Notes: a model not told the origin generated them from the sequence alone. Counted from the stretch's first letter, positions 1-12,725 are shown. The stretch is 64,000 bases of DNA from Acanthaster planci (GCF_001949145.1 NW_019091543.1:140021-204020); one strand, 5' to 3'. A program made the numbers and translations.

Positions 1-1299
1 TTATTCAGGGTCCCCAACTGAATGCAGAAACAAACTCACACACACCCACATCCACACAAAAATGCCTAAGCCAAAAAAAAAAAAAAGAGTTCTGCTTCTG
101 ATTACATGCCTGGCAAAAATAGGGTCAGTAGGTCGGACAAATTTTTTTTGGGGGGGGCATTTTTTGTGACAAAGACTTCCAAAAATTGTCTCAAAAAGTG
201 ATTGAAAACATGTCTTAATCTACGTAAAAATTTCTCCAGTCGACAATTCACAAGAATTATGGACAATTCACACAATGATAGTCTCACAACACAAACTGGC
301 CAGCAATGTCCATGTATCACTTGGTAAGTGTGTTTGATGCATCCAGATGGGCGGGTGATAAACCTCATGCCACAGCAGGAAATTTTGTGGAAACACGCTC
401 ACTTCAAGTACCAGCAAAACAACCTCAAATTAAACTTGAGAACACAGAAAATACATATACATACATAGATAAGAGACCAGGTTCTGTGAATTACATGTAT
501 CTTGCAAAAATCCTCTTGCAACATCGATGTTTTTCGGCCTGCAGCTGTGGGGTAGGGTGCATGTTCAGCCAAAGTAAAGTAATCAAACAGGACATATAGA
601 CTAGTTGGCACATTTCTATCACAGGACAGGCGCAACAGGGTGGGAACCAGAGTGGGAACCAGGGTGGGAACCAGTGTAACTTTGTTAAATGTATTGAGCT
701 TTGTGCATGTGTTTTCACCACCGCGGCAGTGAAACACGTAAAACTAACGGAAGTTTCATTTCAAAAATTGCGAATGTAAGAAGGAAAACACATAAAACAA
801 GCACTCTAACGTGAAAAGGGGTGGTTGAAAGGTGTTTTGTGAACAGAGAAGAGACATCAGGACTTCTTAATTGTGTAAATTTAGTTTTCTAACTTGCCAG
901 TCAGGAAACTGGAAGCAGAAGTATTTTTTGGCCTTATTAGGCCACATAAAAGCTTGTTCTTTCTTTAGAAATATTTTCACATTTCCTCACTGTTATATCA
1001 CATTTGCCATGTGGTTTTGCATCAACCACAGCTATATGTACATGCATGGAATAATATCCATGCAACTACAACCCAGTTTGTCAATTGACAAATTGAGCAT
1101 CTCCTCGCCTGTGTGGTTTCAATGATAACTCCAATAATGCAGTGAAGATGAGCTTCTCTGCTTATACCAACTTGTGCATGTACATTGTAGCTGTCAAGAG
1201 AGAGGTTGACAGGAATATATTAATTATTGAAACATATCTCTAATTCATGGCGTGTCAATATCAATACATGAACAGTAAATTAAAAAAATAGAGTGGGTA
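1..1299. other. Non-coding, no gene recognised
   Basis: I see no conserved protein or RNA gene here. The stretch holds short homopolymers (A-run near 74-87, T and G runs near 141-160) and a triplicated 'gtgggaaccag' unit near 640-675. It lies 3' of the whirlin exon in that gene's direction, so it may be intronic, but I found no further whirlin exon. Confidence 0.4.
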
Positions 1300-1645
1300 G
1301 CATCTGACAAGTACAAAAACATGGAAGGACTGCGTAGCACTGTGATCAGAATATCAACAAGAATATAATATAAAATCAGTTCTCTGGAATAGGTGATTGC
1401 CGAGCTTTTGGTAACTGAGTACCTTCTTCGGGGCAAGCAGATTCAGTTCTGAAAGAGCGCAGAAAAATCCACGTTCATTCCCCCTGGATGCAGCGTTTCA
1501 ACTTCGAAAATGACACGCTGCTCCAGTTCCTCACGCTGTACATTGGATGAAGCTTTCTGCAGGATGTACATATAGATGCTTACGTCACCAAGAGTATGTG
1601 GCAGCATGCAAAAGTGCTGCGCAACAGTGAGACCACAAGAGGGCG
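1300..1645 (-). mobile_element. Penelope-like retroelement 3' end (fragment)
   Basis: On the minus strand the segment near 1640-1445 encodes a run resembling the end of the GIY-YIG endonuclease region of Penelope-like elements (H-F-x-x-x-x-H-x-x-x-D-V-S then Q-R-V-I-F-E), followed by a stop. Next comes a conserved terminal sequence containing 'tctggaataggtgattgcc', 'caagaatataatataaaatc' and 'gactgcgtagcactgtgatc'. The same terminal sequence recurs near 21190-21312, 22412-22520 and 22851-23210, which marks a repeat family. The copy is truncated and has an in-frame stop. The family assignment is inferred from the protein pattern. Confidence 0.55.
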
Positions 1646-2040
1646 CTAAATCAAACTCTCTAGGTGCACAACCGTATGTCGCAATTATTAAAGCGGTGAG
1701 TAAGGCACAGCAAGCTTGAGTTTCTAAATTCCGATAAGTGTCTTACACTTGCTCTGATCTAATCAACCATGTTCCTAACTGACCGAACATTGGTATGAGT
1801 TACAACAGAGAGAGGAGTTCGAAAACCTCTTCTCCTAACCCAGTGTCTCACTCTGACCCGCTTTCCTCTGCGTCAAGCTGACTGCTGCTTCTGCCCCCGG
1901 GTAATACTGGGGCTGACACTCTCTCCAGGGTACCCATTCAGGAAATCTGGCGGACGACAGGGCACTCTGTGTCCCGGGTTTCCCACTATTTGCAGAAGAA
2001 CATGGCGGTCATAGATCAGACAAGTGTTAAGATGTACGTT
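1646..2040. other. Non-coding, nothing recognised
   Basis: There is no convincing open frame and no repeat match elsewhere in the window. It separates the Penelope-like tail from the next small transposable element. Confidence 0.4.
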
Positions 2041-2740
2041 AAAGCACCACTGATATCGTATTTTGACCGTTACCGATATATCACTGTTTTTACATTGATA
2101 CTATCGATACATCAAATTTTATTCATTTTAATTTCAAGATACATGTATTATATTAACAGGCATGAATTGCTGGTAAATTGTTCTTAGGGTACACCCCTAA
2201 ACAGTGATGGTATGATCCAATTCACATTGGCAACTTGCTTCCGTAATGCGTACGTTGCCAACATGGGATGGGATACACGCTGCATAACGATATCAGCACA
2301 CGGTGCTAGTCTATGTACGTTTGGTTAACAAATAATCCTCCGTTTTGGAGAAAAAATTTGGTGATATTTTCAAGGCAAAGTGTACGCGAATTATTGAGAG
2401 CTAGACTGAGATAGGCGATTTATTCTTCAAATGTCCCCGTATGAGCCGCCCAGAGTACAAGCTACAGGACATTTTTCACTCAGCGTGAGAACCAACATAC
2501 ATGTAAGCCATGGCTTATCGAAAACTATGGTAATGTGACCATGCACTTTCGTATTTTTAATAAAGTTCTTTCCTCAGTAGCGATATTTTCACTTTACAAG
2601 TATTTTTCAATATTGATGGTTTAGATATTATTCGATATTTCTAAAAATCTGATATTTTCGATCTATCAATATTACCATATAATAAACATTGGCGATATCA
2701 ATATCAAACCAATATTGATATATCAAAGGTGCTTAGGTAT
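2041..2740 (+). mobile_element. Small non-autonomous DNA element, copy 1
   Basis: The ends are imperfect inverted repeats. The left end reads AAGCACCACTGATATCGTAT, and the right end, read in reverse complement, begins AAGCACCTTTGATATATCAA. Inside are many GATATC/ATATTGAT motifs. Its 2168-2300 part, containing 'ttcttagggtacacccctaa' and 'acatgggatgggatacacgc', is matched in inverted orientation at 49500-49770. No transposase is present, so this is a MITE-like element. The short AAGCACC-type end could fit hAT, but I could not define a clean target duplication. Confidence 0.55.
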
Positions 2741-5406
2741 GTTGTCCTCACAGTTCTCAAGTAGCAACAAAACAAGCAAAAAAGCCACGAAACAACTGCA
2801 TCCACAAATTTCACAAACACGACGACCAACAAAGAAACACCACACAATAACACCTTGGACATACATGTACATCTAAAACAAAGTCAGTTTGCAAAATTTT
2901 AACAAGTTAAGGGCAAAATTAGAAACACAATTAAGAGTAACATAAATCCCACATTGACAAGCAGAGCAGCGCCACCTACATGTACATAACCCACATCTTT
3001 TTAGTGTCAGCTGTTCATCTTATGAACTATGAACAAATTTTCAATTTGGATACATGAACTTTTTACATGTACATGTACAGTAACCAGTTGTTGGTGGTGG
3101 TGTACATGTACATGTCACTTAGGTTGGCATTTATGGCTGACTACATGTACATGTACATGTAAGTGACCTGGATGTCACAGCTGTGAAAAATAGCTCATAC
3201 AATTGAATGGGGAATTGAGCAGTTATCATGCCCATAACTGTCCAGCCACAAGGGGGCACGGAGGGGTTCCCTCTAGAGCCGAGCTGATTCCCGAGCAGTT
3301 CAAGGGACCAGGCCCTGCCAGTATTTTCACAGGCTCACATAGCCCTGGGTGATGAAGGTGACAAAGTGAGGACCAAACAGTCACAGAACCCATACAAGTA
3401 TGAGCCTTAAGCAAAGAGCATATGCAACACCTTATTCACAGGTGACTTGGTCAACAGTTACCAGTTGGGCATGCATGTACTCGTACATTTCATATGTAAA
3501 TGTATACATGTACTGTATAAATGTGCAGTGAGCAATATCGTTCAAAAATTTTGCATGGCAAGTTTGCTTTAACATTTTCTGTTGTATAGCAGCAAATTGA
3601 TTTTGTGCAGTAATCAATTAGTTATGTATAGCAAATACAAAATAGATGATTAAAGTAAAAACTTGAGAATAAAGATACATACAACCAGAGTCATAGTCTA
3701 GGGACTTTGGTTATTTGAATTTGACTGATGAGTTGAAAAAATTTGTGCAAGTAATGCGCACCTGCAGTGTTGCTAGTTGCTATGTTTTATAACTACCCAT
3801 GTGGACGCGATCGGCCCCAGTCGGTAAGCAGGCTTCCAGAGCTACAGAAAGAAGACACAGACCTACATGTACATGTAGATCGCTCTACACCACAGATTTA
3901 CGCTGTGCGGGAGTCTGCTTTGCAGTCTGTTCACAGTGTATCTTTCAGCAGGGCAGAGCAGCGAAAGGAACCAATCTCATTATATGCTGCATGAAACCAT
4001 ATTTTACTCAGATTTCTTCTGACAATTTATCAGCAAGTACATGTTAGCATAAGATATGCTTATGGGTGCTTGCCTGTCTAAAATGGGTTGACATTTGCAG
4101 GGGCAGTTTCGGAGAACAAAATCGACAAAATGGAACCAGGTACCTGTAATGAACGGTTGGGCTGTGGGTACTCGGCACGGATGGCCCTAGCACTTAGATA
4201 TTTCCATTGTTACTTGCTACACATGCTTACTGCTTAAAGTCTGCATCGGAGCCTGTTAGCATAAAATGGTGTTCTGTACATTGTATATGCACCATGAAAT
4301 TGGGCACTGAATAGAACAGATTCTTAAGTCATACATGTATATACATGTACCATAGATTAATAAGACAAAAACTTATTTTATTATTAATTATTTAAAAACA
4401 TTTTTTACTCGGTATGTTTTGTAAGTATTTATAATTCAATGTAAACAATGTTTAGAGGATCACCTTGGCACGTTCATAATAAAACTGTCAAAATAAAAAT
4501 GGCTTATCATTCCAACAAAATCAAATGAATCAAATGAACTTAGTGCAGTATGAACTCCTCCCCCCCAACACACACACACAAATTATACAAACATGCACAC
4601 AATTACAAATGTGTACATGTAACTGGACAAATCTATGGTGGGTGTACATGTACATGCAGATTGCACAACAAAGACCAGTTGAGCAACTGATATGTGTAGT
4701 ATCCTTGCTGCCCCTAAAAATCAATATTTTCATGCTTGTGGTATTACCGGTACTAATCGATATGCTTCTCACAAAAATCTCTTTTATTTTGTCTAAACCA
4801 GCCTTGAATGACACACAGAGCCAAGCAAAAACTGTACCAGAAAATGTTAATCTAATTTAAATGACAAAATGGTTGTTGGCCAGCTGTTGTCCACTGCACT
4901 TTTTACATGTAACTGACATCATAAATTTGGTTTGAGAAAAATACTTTGATTCTCAGCCGTTCATAATGATTAAATGTTAATGATAACCTGTAAGGTGTAA
5001 TAAGCACACATGAGGGCATATAAGAGATGTACCCTGTCTTTATAACAAACTCTGGAGCCAATATTTTCAGTTAACATTTAAAGAAACAAGAGGAAAAGAA
5101 AAGGCAGTTTCATTTGAGGGTTTACATGTTTCAGTGAGTACATGTACACACTGTACATGTACCCGGCACCAGATCATGCATTAATGTTAATTTTAAGGCA
5201 AGAGCATTTTTCATGGACAATTAAGTTGGAGGATGCTGTTATGTGCACATCCAATGATGCAAACATTTTACATGAATTGGAAATTTAAATGAAATGAAAT
5301 AAAATATGTACTTACATGTACATGTACACGTATGTATGCAAATTAACATTAAAATTTGTTATTTAAATTAGAGAATAAGAGTTCTTGACCACTTACAGTG
5401 TAATTA
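2741..5406. other. Intergenic or intronic, rich in TACATG tracts
   Basis: No gene is recognised. Tracts of the self-complementary hexamer ACATGT/TACATG occur at about 2992, 3063-3165, 4330-4350, 4625-4660, 5138-5162 and 5310-5330. A short CA repeat lies near 4567-4582. The open frames here are short and overlap on both strands without conserved motifs. Confidence 0.45.
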
Positions 5407-6382
5407 AGGCCTCGAATTTCATTTTTTTCAAGGCACTGCCATTTGGCATTGGTGGACTGCCTGACATAAAGGGCACTAATGCCAAACGTGAAGGCATTAA
5501 TGCCATCCCAATGTTTTTTTATATCACATGAAAATGATTCAGGTCAAAGAAAAAGTAGGATACGCATTATACCTGAACATGTCAATGACAAGTGCTGAAC
5601 CAGCAGCCAAGTGTTGAAAGGCTTCAGCCTGTTTTGACTGTAGCCGTTCTTTCCTCGGCATTTTGCATACCACAAAACTGGCTAGGCCAGTGATTTTGCA
5701 CACAACATACGTGAGAATTAATCAGGGTAGTTCAGATCGACCGTACCGTTGTCGTAGTTCAGATTGCACGCGGCACATAGCACTAAACTGCAAACACTAC
5801 ATTGCGGTGTTAGTTAAAATACTTCCCCGACCATACAATTGTCCTGTGTGCATGAAAAATGTGGAGCTCTTGGTATACCGATAACGCGTACACGTTGATA
5901 AGCACTTGTTCTAGACTGACATTATTGCATGGTACATTAAAATACTTAACTTTGGCATACGCTGTTATGTTAAGCTGTTGGATAGGCCAGCAGGTGTCGC
6001 TTGTGTCGTGCTATGCTTACGATCTTGAAGTATGCATGGAGCGGGCCCGGCGCCGGTGTGCGGTGGGCTGAGTGTACGACATTCCCACATACACACAGTG
6101 CAGTCACGCCCTGCTTTATGCGTGCATGCCATGCATTTTTGTGGCGTGGCGCGGTGTTCCGGTCGAATGTGAGCAATCAAGGAACAATGGGTATGCCGCT
6201 TTCCATACCGCTTTCCGTGTAACTCGCTGAACAGGGCAGTTGATATGCACGTGTAGGGCACTATGACCAAGAGAAAAAAAAGGACACTGCCATCTTGGTG
6301 GTGAAACACAATCACTTTTCAGAGGCACAACGGCCAAATGGGAAGGCACCGACGGCCATGGCCGTCCTGAAATTCGAGGCCT
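5407..6382. mobile_element. hAT-like MITE with 15-bp perfect TIRs
   Basis: AGGCCTCGAATTTCA at 5407-5421 is repeated as its exact reverse complement at 6368-6382. The directly adjacent flanks share GTAATT (5400-5405 and 6384-6389), possibly the remains of a target-site duplication. The AGGCCT-type terminus fits hAT elements in general, but the duplication is shorter than the 8 bp expected. The interior repeats 'ggcat-aatgcc'-type inverted motifs near the left end and carries no transposase domain, so the element is non-autonomous. Confidence 0.6.
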
Positions 6383-7636
6383 GGTAATTGAACATTCAAT
6401 TTACCAGCACACTTTGTAACCAGAAAAGGTTCTTGTGCAATTTGCCTACATGCACAAATAAGTATGTATTTTTTAAGAAGCAGAAGCACACTGAACAGGT
6501 GTAACGAAGCTTGTTAGCATAACAATAGTATTGTTCACTAAGGTATGTCAGGCGAGGTATAAGTACTGATGCATGACTGCATTCGTACCACTCATGCTTT
6601 TTGCACGCCAATGCCAGGATGTACTAAATTTGTAAATTTATTATAATTGTTATCTACATTTTCAGATACAGGTAGCCAACCATCTGCAGTTTCACTCCTT
6701 TCACCATTCCCTCCTCCACTACAGCAGAGTTATCTGTGAGACAGGTTTAGGTCACGCAATGCGGTAAAAGTTGATCGCCAATAAGCATGAGTCATGTAAG
6801 TCATCAGTGGGGAGGAGGACAATGTTTGTGGGTACCACAGTGGGTGGTTCACCCCCATCCACACACATCCTGTGCTGCTGTGGTAAAGCAGAAATTCCTA
6901 GGTTACAAGGTTTTGTTTATTCAATGTTTTATGTTTCACGTTAGAAAATAATTTAGTCTCGTTATAAGCAGTGCGTTTTAGAGAATAAGTAAAAAAGGAT
7001 GTAAACATAAGTGCGCACATCATACATGTAATGTACAAGTAGAACAATTAACTAAGTAACGTGACACAGTACACAAGGGTGACAGTTCTGGACTATCTGC
7101 TATTGCGCATGTGTTTTTAACTGTCGACCCGGGTTAGCCGGGCAAAAGTTTAAAATGCATGTGTCTTTACTCCTTACATGAACAATCGCATGTGCGCTTG
7201 GCAAACCGCAAAAACAGCGGCTGGCACATGTCTGTAAATGCACCAAATGAGACAGTTAAAAACTTTGTGAACAGGGTCATTGTCATGAAAATTAGTCCGG
7301 AATTCAAAAACGGAGGCGACCGAAAAGTGGGCACAAATTCAGCAGAGTCCTCCCGAACGTGACAAGCTTGAATAAAAATTTACAAAATCCCACATTAACA
7401 TTTAAAAATTTCTTTAAGTTGATAAAATCGTAAATAATTAATACATGTACTTCCATGCACAATACCGAACTACAGGGTACAAGTTCGCAACAAAATTATG
7501 TTCACATTTTTGGGTGCATATTAAATGAGTTTATTGTGCACTAAACAAATTGAAAAATTAGGCCAAAATATAATTTCAGAGGAACTTAGTAGAGCATACT
7601 TGTACAGTACATGCTGATATATTTCACTTTCCAATC
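6383..7636. other. Non-coding, nothing recognised
   Basis: AT-rich sequence. Open frames are short and carry no motif. I found no repeat partner elsewhere in the window. Confidence 0.35.
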
Positions 7637-8412
7637 AGTGGTTTCGAGTCAACTCTGACCAAACCAACTTGGACCAATACTAAGTTGAACCCAAATCCAA
7701 CTTGGATCTGCACCAATTTGGACTCATAACCAACTCAGAACCACCACAAAACCATACATATGTGCTTGGCTGGTCTTAAATGCAGATTTAGACCAGCTCA
7801 GGAGAATGGTTGCAACTAATGCCCGAGCCACATACTAGGGCATTATCAGCATTCAGTCTCCTGAGCCAGTCCATACAAAACAACCTCCACTGAAGACATT
7901 CAATATCTTTACTCTGACTGATTAAAAATATCATTGTTTTTTTTGGGGGGGTGCCATGGTCCCCTTTGCCGCCCCCCCTCCCAATCAGCCCTTGTGCAAA
8001 TATATTGCAAAATTTCTCTAAACTTTGTTCATGTGGTATTTCCAAAACTCTTTGACAAATTTCAAATTCACTTGGTTCATACTACTGGTTCCCACTGCTT
8101 CTCCCTCTCCTTCAAGTAGACGACTTGCCACATGCACTGCATGTAGAGACAGGGAGTCTCCGCTGTTCTCTCTCTCCTTCAAGTTGATGGCACAAACCAA
8201 CCGGTTCTGAGGCTCTTCCTAGATGGCCTGGGACCAGACCGGTTCTGAGGCTCTACCTAGATGGCCTGGGACCAGACCGGTTCTGAGGCTCTTCCTAGAT
8301 TGCCTGGGATCAGACCGGTTCTGCAAAGTCTTTGTGGATCCGAGTTGGTTTGGGGTGGGTCCAAGTTGGCATGGGTCCAAGATAGTGTGGGTCCCAGATC
8401 AGTCAAGACTTG
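7637..8412. mobile_element. Small element ending in the MULE-type minisatellite
   Basis: The left end (7637-7745) begins GGTTTCGAGTCAACTC and continues as degenerate copies of the unit 'ccaacttggaccca'. The right end (about 8335-8405) is the inverted counterpart ('gggtccaagttggcatgggt'). The same unit, in the same inverted arrangement and with an identical first 16 bases, forms the ends of the 6.2-kb MULE at 30896-37095. This is therefore probably a decayed or non-autonomous relative. The interior holds a T/G run, part of a dispersed repeat (7755-7880) and a 38-bp tandem repeat. Confidence 0.5.
8199..8325 (+). repeat. 38-bp tandem repeat, about 3.3 copies
   Basis: The unit begins 'ggttctgaggctcttcctag' and ends 'ggcctgggaccagacc'. 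Three nearly identical units follow each other (period 38) plus a partial one. The open frame across it is a by-product of the repeat and is not a gene. Confidence 0.8.
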
Positions 8413-9089
8413 ACTGTGATGGACTGGTCAAGATGGGAACAGATCAACTCCTACAGCAGTTAAGGATGTCAAATGACCAGCAAACGATGCTTTTCGACTA
8501 AATTGCCTATGCATTAAAAACTGCTTTTTTCCAAAAGTTAAAAACCACTCTGTTTTCAAAGAAGAGAATCAAGATTTAATGTCCCTTGAAAAAAGGGCAT
8601 TGATATTCAGAAATTCAAAAATACAATATTCAAACAATGTACATGGCAGAACCACAACAGTGGTCTCTCATTAATAAGTTAATTGTTAAAAAGCATTGAT
8701 ACACACAACAGAACACATTATTTTCTATGGGACACCATGGGTTTCTAGAGGGCAAGGTCCTACTTCAGGCAAAATGTGAAAGTGAGCAAGGGTAAAGGCT
8801 AGGTCATAGGTCAGGAGAAATGCAAAAGTGAAGCGAATTTGACGTCATGACAACTTTGCAGTGAAAGTTCACTTAAGTTGAACGGTGTCGCAACCTGAAT
8901 ATTTGATTTGCCCTTTCAAATTCCCGTTCATTTTTGCTTTCACAGGAAGTATGAATTGGCCTTTACACAATGGCACACATCTTTGCACATGTGACACTGA
9001 CGGTATGCTTTACTTCCCCAGTTCCACTATGCCCCTTATCGCTTCACCCTAACCACACTGCCACTTTGCCTATCCCCATAATTTTCTTT
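8413..9089. other. Non-coding, nothing recognised
   Basis: No coding or structural signal that I can support. Confidence 0.35.
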
Positions 9090-10050
9090 TGTTCAGGGTT
9101 GATTATGTGCTTGACCAGTCTTAAATGTGTATTTAAGACCAGCTCAGTAAAATGGACAAGACTAATGCCCTCGTCTGCGGCTCGGGCATTCATTCTCCTG
9201 GGTCAGTCTTGAACATTAGAGCGACCAAGAACATTTATTCCTGTTCATAAAAGAAGTCAATAAACGATAAATTTCCAAGGGTTTTGTTCAACAATTTTAA
9301 TTACTGTACATATTCCCGATCACCCCTGTCCATTTTATGGTATATTTCCTGTGCAAGTAATCCAGAAGAATTTCCTTAGATGGACTTGGCGCAAGTTCTG
9401 CCTACTGCAGCACACACAGACAAACAGAAAAATAAAGGCACCTTGTTTATGCCAGCTTTCTCATTCAGTAGGTTCCAAACACTATCAAACACTTTGACAG
9501 AGAGACAACTCGGCCAGTGAGATCTCTTCACATAATACAGTCCTTTTCCCAGTTTAAGATCGCGAAATTATTCAGTCAGATTGCAGCTCTACAAAAGTCC
9601 TCAAATTTCAGTGAAATGTAGTCGCCACCCACCTTGTGTGACTGAAATACCAATTTTAAACTTTTAATTCGGTGACGTACAGGTGGTTGCACTTTTTCTT
9701 GTTCTGGATCGGTTTCCGGAAAGTAACTGTAACTGTACGAGAGCAGCAAATCTATTTTCAGCCAGAACCATTGTAAAAAGCTTATTTTGTGATGAACAAT
9801 TTCTCAAAAAATTGGATCTTGTGTAAATTTTGACTCAACTTTTTCAGTCAGCTGCAAAGCGCGAGCCATCAACGATACTACCTCGTGTCGCACAGCTGAC
9901 GAACCCATTACGTCACATACATTTCTGCAACATCCGTATAGCGAGACGAGTTCGCAAAGTATATTGCGTGCATGCACTTAATGCATGATCCAAAACTAAG
10001 AAACAATATGCATTCAGTTTTTGGCCAGTTTTAATAAAACGCAATGATGA
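9090..10050 (+). repeat. Dispersed repeat, composite copy
   Basis: The part at about 9095-9395 ('atttattcctgttcataaa', 'ccattttatggtatatt') is similar to 61035-61265, and its beginning ('tgtgcttgaccagtctta') is similar to 7755-7880. The part at about 9540-10040 ('attcagtcagattgcagct', 'ttttgactcaactttttcag', 'ccattacgtcacatacattt') is similar to 52075-52640 in the same orientation. No protein was recognised. It is a multi-copy non-coding repeat of unknown class. Confidence 0.6.
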
Positions 10051-10842
10051 AAGTTGCTTAAACAGGCATAATGCAAGAGTTTATATGACTGTTAAGTATG
10101 AAAAAAAGGATTTGGGATCACTCGTAGTGAGTGACATATCACCCTAGACTATTCGTAATTTTTTCCCTCTCCCGTTCCAAAATGTCAAAGTGCAAATCAG
10201 AATTCTGGCCGAAATTTTCGGAGAGAAAGTTTTGTTCTACAAGAAGTTTACATTTCACTTTAAACCAGAACCTGTCTGAGAATCCAGAACTGAAGGACAA
10301 GACCAAGGAGGTACATGTACATGTAGGTTTTTACTTCAAGCTATCTGGAACTAGGAAAACGACTGTACCCCTAATGCATACGGGCCATATACGTGCATTG
10401 CAAAATCGGTTGATTGCACAAAGATTGACTTACTACAGCCACTTTTTTATAAATACCGTACCTCAGAAATTAGGCTTGTCTATATCTACTACATGAAATT
10501 CTATCCCATCATTAGGGCATACATGTATAGTATTTTACACTGTGGCCTCAGTGGACGACTGGGCTGAGCGGACAGTGTCCCAACGGACGACTTGTCTCAA
10601 CCTTTTACGCACGGACGGTCGAGTTGTCTCAAAGGTTGAGTTGTTTCAGCGGTCGAGTTGTCCGAAGTCGAGTTGGAAACGGTCAAGTTGTCCGGACCCC
10701 CTGACAGTGAGTGACCAACTGGTATGGCTGGCATTCCTCAAGATAAACTGTTCTGGTCTAGTTGGCCAGAAGTTTAAAAAAAGGGTGTGGAATCCATGTA
10801 TTTCATTGCAAGATGATTTCCATCATTTTTACAGTATCTTAC
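10051..10842 (-). other. Start of whirlin intron 1
   Basis: This sequence follows the GT donor of the whirlin exon on the minus strand. I found no later whirlin exon in the window, so the intron probably extends past the left edge. The stretch at 10540-10700 contains degenerate repeats of 'ggtcgagttgtc'. Confidence 0.45.
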
Positions 10843-11586
10843 CTTTACAGCTTCTCCATGTGTTATTTTTTCCAATGGTATGTCATTCACTTGGATGAGT
10901 TGGTCTCCAGGCTGCAGTCCCTTTCTCTCAGCCATTGTATTGGGCTCCACCAATGACACAAAAATCCCAACTGAGTGTTCTGATCCCCCTCGAATGCTGA
11001 ACCCCAGCTCTCCATCCTGTGAGTCTGACTTTTTAAAGACAATCCTCCTAACATCTTTATTTGCATCTGTTTCCCAGCTTCTTCCTGAGGTTTTTCTGTG
11101 CGTTTTCCCATGCGGTTCATCATACATATCCAGAGGTCTTGTCCTCGTAGGCATAGTGTCAAAATGGTGTTTTTGCTCCCCACGACTGACGTTTGTCTTC
11201 CTATTATTAGTAACACTTTCTAGTTGCCTTCTCTCATTGTAAAGGGGTTCTGCGTGCTGCCAGAATAAGGCTTGGTCGGAGGATGGTAATACTTTCTCCA
11301 AGAGAAGATACAGTTGCCTCTTCTCCGGTGAATCCAAGATCGCCTTCAGATTGGCAACCAGAGTATAGACATTCCTCCTGGAATTGTATTCGTTCAGAGC
11401 ATGGACAAAGTAGGCCCTATCGTGATCCGGTAAGGTGCTGTTCAGAGCCTCGTGAAGTCGACGGACATTCGCCGACATTGTTCGAGAAGCCCCAGAAGTC
11501 GTCGTTATACAGGCAGTGGCCGAGCGTGACCGCGGTCGGCGGTGGTAGTTGGGAGGCTCGCCAAAAGCAGAACGTTGTGAAGACAT
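10843..11586 (-). CDS. WHRN: Whirlin homologue, first coding exon (partial gene)
   Basis: This exon encodes 248 residues and ends at a clean donor (CTGTAAAG/GTAAGA, GT at 10842-10841) in phase 0. Residues 38-112 form a harmonin-homology domain like the one at the start of whirlin (SANVRRLHEAL near 38, YNSRRNVYTLVANLKAILDS near 67-86). Residues 179-248 are most of PDZ1, with the carboxylate-binding loop ELGFSIRGGSEHSVGIFVSL and 'LQPGDQLIQVND'. The order harmonin-homology domain then PDZ1 separates whirlin from PDZD7, which has no such domain before PDZ1. The exon stops at 'HGEAVK', before the last PDZ strands. Whirlin is a scaffold of stereocilia and photoreceptor periciliary complexes in vertebrates. 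The start is the first Met; a possible acceptor (TTTTAATTAG) lies just upstream, so a 5'-UTR exon may exist. Confidence 0.9.
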
Positions 11587-11880
11587 TTTTCCTAATTAAA
11601 ACACACATCACAATCACCCCTTCGGCAGCTTCATCTACCAGGCCTAAAGTCAGATTCTTCTGTATCACACAGCACAGAATTCGCAAAAAGTTCGTCCACG
11701 ACGTACACACGTCCGTCACTGAAAAACCACGTCGCATCGCGTCGTTGGCTACCGCAGCCAGGCAGCTGACATGATTGCTTGTTTTACGAGCACGGGCTTC
11801 CAGAGCTACGGCTAGGTCTATTTATTCGCGTCTCCGCGTATTTCTAATGGAGCGAAGACCTAGACCTAGCTCTAGACAAC
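11587..11880 (-). promoter_or_regulatory. Probable 5' UTR and promoter region of the whirlin gene
   Basis: This stretch is richer in CpG than its surroundings (for example 'cgcatcgcgtcgttgg', 'tattcgcgtctccgcgta') and lies immediately upstream of the whirlin start on the minus strand. It includes an imperfect inverted pair, 'ggctaggtcta' and 'tagacctagc'. The promoter role is inferred from position and base composition only. Confidence 0.3.
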
Positions 11881-12384
11881 AGATTCGGATGGCTAGCTGC
11901 ATACCATGTACTAGAAAATGAAAATTATGAATATGCAACACCACAGTCTGGATGCCACCCTACTCAGAGTGCGCTGTAAAGAGAGGAAAATACTTGATAG
12001 AAACTTACATATGCAATGTGAAAGAATTGCCAGATGATGATTGGTCAGTTTTTATTTGTAAACACCAAAATTTATTAGCTTGAGCAAATGTAAAAATCAC
12101 CGTATAGAAGCCGTAGTACAAAATTTCGAGTTTTCCCATAAAAACTAAAGCGCTGGCTCATACAAAGTGATGCCTACTGGACGCATCCAACGTTTGTGCA
12201 TAAACCTATGCATTCCTGCCAATCTGTCGTACTTCTAGATCCTGAGGTCAGGCGTGCACCACATAATAGATTTTAAATGAACCAAGGGCTTATTTAAAAT
12301 GATGCGAGTAGTAGAGATAGGGACGTTCTGGACCAAGATTTTTCCTGGGTACCTACCCGACCCTAAAAATTGAAAAATCTCACC
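11881..12384. other. Non-coding, nothing recognised
   Basis: No motif or repeat partner found. It lies between the whirlin 5' region and a VNTR. Confidence 0.35.
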
Positions 12385-12725
12385 CACAGCAGCCCCCCCC
12401 CTGGACAGTTATGCCCCAGCCCCTCCCTCCACCTCCCCTCCCTTGCCGCTGCCCATGGTGCCCTCGGTGCCACGCTTCCCACTGTGCCTTCGGTACCCTG
12501 CGTGCCCAACCCAACCCTTTCCTCCCCGTATATACCTACCCAGCCCACCGCCCAAGCACCCTGAGTCAAAGCTTCTCTCTCCTTCTACCCAACCCACCGC
12601 CCTCAGTGCCCTTGGTGCCCAAGCTTCCCAACCTTCCCTCGGTGCCCTGCGTGCCCAAGCTCCTCACGGTGCCAACGCTGCCCTCGGTGCCCTGTGCACT
12701 CTCCCATATACCTACCCAAGGGAAA
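12385..12725 (+). repeat. C-rich degenerate minisatellite (VNTR)
   Basis: Degenerate copies of 'gccctcggtgccc' alternate with 'aagcttccca' and 'tacctaccca'. The strand bias (C/T-rich top strand) produces long proline-rich frames in several phases, which is typical of a tandem repeat rather than a gene. Confidence 0.65.

Noticed and set aside
3723-3742. CTGATGAGTTG followed by AAAAAA, hammerhead-like
   Set aside because: No stem II can form and no paired stem I is present.
3767-4860. Open frames of 75-111 codons
   Set aside because: They overlap on both strands, contain TACATG and CA repeats and show no motif.
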